Shown here: positions 62,401 to 64,000 of the stretch, piece after piece
Layout of the letters: each line of letters starts with the position of its first letter
Numbering within the stretch: position 1 is the stretch's first letter
Assembly: GCA_029959085.1 (NCBI GenBank)
Contig: JARWIR010000017.1
Location: 19,457,507 to 19,521,506, forward strand
Reading direction: 5' to 3'
DNA: 64,000 nt
Source of the DNA: Nemophila menziesii
Lineage: Eukaryota > Streptophyta > Magnoliopsida > Boraginales > Hydrophyllaceae
Translations under genes and position numbers: made by a program
The notes under the pieces: generated by a model
Told to the model about the DNA's origin: nothing
The model's database searches: none
The model's input: the letters and a program-made list of their open reading frames with translations, nothing else

Positions 62401-63178
62401 TCTTCTTAGTGAAACAGGTATGTTGGGGTGCAAACCAGCTGAAACACTCGTGGATGCTAGTAACAAGTTGAGGTCAAATATTGGTGTGGAGGTTGATAAA
62501 GAACAATATCAACGATTAGTTGGAAGATTGATTTATTTATCACATACTCGGCCAGATATTTCTTTTGCGGTAAGTGTTTTGAGTCGATTTATACACTCAC
62601 ATCGTGAAGAGCACTTGAATGCATCTTATAGAGTTCTTAGATATCTTAAAAGAACTCCAGGAAATGGATTATTGTTCAAGAAATGTGATAATTTGTGGGT
62701 CGAAGCATTTACTGACATTGACTGCGCTGGAAATATAGATGACAGAAGATCTACATCGGGATATTGCACCTTTGTAGGAGGAAATTTAGTGACTTGGAGA
62801 AGCAAAAAACAAAATGTCGTGGCTAGAAACAGTGCTGAAGCTGAGTTTCGAGCTATTGCACAAGGAATATGTGAGCTTTTATGGATAACACGTCTTCTAG
62901 GTGAATTGAAAATTGTTTGCGACCAACCTATGAAGTTATACTCAGATAACAAGGCAGCTATTAACATCTCTCATAATCCAGTACAACATGACAGGATGAA
63001 ACATGTTGAGGTGGATAGACTTTTTATTAAAGAAAAGATAGATGAGGGAGTTTTATGTATTCCATATATTCCTACCAAACAACAAGTAGCAGATATCTTT
63101 ACAAAAGGTCTTCAAAGTCAACAGTTCGATTTCTTGATTGGCAAGTTGAGAATCCTCAATATATACGATCCAGCTTGA
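59456..63178 (+). pseudogene. Copia protease-integrase-reverse transcriptase-RNase H
   Basis: Zinc knuckle is followed by protease (WIVDSGASDHMT near 59867), integrase zinc site and core (LWHYRLGHPN near 60280, IHSDIWGP, TDNGKEY), reverse transcriptase (GYTQTYGIDYQETFAP, QLDVKNAFLNG, YVDDIILTGDD near 62224) and RNase H (FTDIDCAGNIDDRRSTSGY, SAEAEFRA, YSDNKAAI). The frame shifts near 60565 and near 61185. A small deletion removes the ERKNR segment of the integrase core near 60765. Reverse transcriptase and RNase H are otherwise uninterrupted. Confidence 0.93.
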
Positions 63179-63185
63179 GGGGAAG
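63177..63185 (+). promoter_or_regulatory. Polypurine tract of the Copia element
   Basis: GAGGGGAAG lies directly before the 3' LTR and overlaps the pol stop codon. Confidence 0.9.
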
Positions 63186-63411
63186 TGTTGAAATATACCT
63201 TAAATTATTAATTTCCTTAAATATTATTTTCTATATTATAGATTAAAATATATATGTCTCCAAGTTATTTCCTTTTCCATGAAACTTGTTCCTAATTATT
63301 TTCTTACACATAGAAACTTGTTTTCCAAGTTATTCATGTGTATCCTATATATATATATGACCTCTATGTAAGAAATTATTATCATTGAATAAATTTATTC
63401 TAATTTCTTCA
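63186..63411 (+). repeat. 3' LTR of the Copia element
   Basis: Starts TGTTGAAATATACC and ends TTCTTCA. It differs from the 5' LTR by scattered substitutions and by short indels in TA-rich runs. Confidence 0.95.
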
Positions 63412-63416
63412 GATTT

Positions 63417-64000
63417 CTTCAATTGGGCTTCTTCTATGAGCGCGGCAAGACTCAATCGTCAAAGCTAAGCGATTTGAAGATTTCTTCGAAAAGATTTCTC
63501 GAAATTCCTTACAAAACCATCAAATTTGGATCCCAAAAACCTGCACACAAATACCCATTAAAATATAGCAAATGTATAGTCCTTTCATCTGTTTGGTATA
63601 TTAGGCTTACAATGTTTAAGGATTCCTACACAGCCAATGTGAAAATCTGTTTGGGAATTTGTAATTGTGATTTTATTGATGATGAAGTTATTATTGTAAC
63701 CCTTTGCCGGGGTAATAGTGAATGAAAAAGAAGATACGAGCTAAATTTGCCAACAAGGGCATAAAAAGAAAAAATATATATATGAAAAAATAGCGTGATA
63801 TCTCGAACATTAAAAAGAGAGTCATAGCTATACAAAAGAAAAAAATTGATATGAAAAGAATATATATTCGGACCGGCAAAGTGGAATTTGTATATCATCA
63901 TAAAAGGTTTTATTTGGGATTAATTGGGGATGCAAATCAGAAGCATCAATAAATTGGGTTGAGTGAGAACATCTTCGAGTAAAACTCAAGCTCTAGGGCG
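63417..64000. other. Former upstream DNA of the HIT4 region, no gene recognised
   Basis: The segment AAGCGATTTGAAGATTTCTTC at 63464-63484 repeats the sequence at the Copia insertion site. A short open stretch at 63423-63725 matches no protein I recognise. The remainder is AT-rich. Confidence 0.4.

Larger units (their letters stand above)
58421..63411 (+). mobile_element. Nearly complete Ty1/Copia retrotransposon, about 5 kb
   Basis: Two LTRs, a primer-binding site, gag, pol and a purine tract are all present in order. GATTT flanks the element (58416-58420 and 63412-63416). The LTRs differ by roughly a dozen substitutions plus small indels over about 220 bp, so the insertion is not recent. 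One stop, two frameshifts and a small integrase deletion make it non-autonomous now. Confidence 0.97.

Overview
The window is eudicot nuclear DNA. The genes have short exons and AT-rich introns with GT-AG borders, and they match plant-only families. Most of the remaining sequence is plant retrotransposon and DNA-transposon material. No bacterial, organellar or integrated plant-virus sequence was recognised. The species cannot be named from this sequence.

Four host genes are supported by complete exon models. They are a chitinase-like GH19 protein (2572-3701, +, 2 exons), a PTI1-like receptor-like cytoplasmic kinase (10304-12228, +, 8 exons), a plastid 2-isopropylmalate synthase for leucine synthesis (27432-30357, -, 12 exons) and a HEAT INTOLERANT 4 (HIT4) homologue (53295-55317, -, 13 exons). 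Their functions are unrelated (cell wall, signalling, amino-acid synthesis, heat-linked chromatin behaviour), and nothing suggests a cluster.

Layout: 0-2.5 kb is motif-rich non-coding DNA; 2.6-3.7 kb holds the chitinase-like gene; 4-9.7 kb holds repeats, a truncated LINE (-) and a hAT-type MITE; 10.3-12.2 kb holds the kinase, followed by interlocking palindromes. From 12.9 to 27 kb there is a graveyard of Athila-type gypsy, LINE, LTR, MITE and SINE fragments. From 27.4 to 30.4 kb is isopropylmalate synthase. From 30.6 to 40.1 kb there is a LINE carrying a nested solo LTR and a nested hAT MITE, with more MITEs beyond it. From 40.3 to 46.1 kb lie a minisatellite, a dead hAT transposase gene and a dead Copia. 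From 46.7 to 52.3 kb is a second LINE family with an RNase H domain (-). From 53.3 to 55.3 kb is HIT4. A 2.9-kb solo LTR (55440-58374) and a nearly complete Copia (58421-63411) then lie back to back in the HIT4 upstream region.

No new multi-gene system was found. The best-supported unusual features are structural. Five insertions have clear, perfect or near-perfect target-site duplications that can be read directly. Two retroelement insertions separate the HIT4 core promoter from its former upstream DNA. Two long perfect palindromes share sequence with each other's loops, and several short-period repeats remain unexplained.
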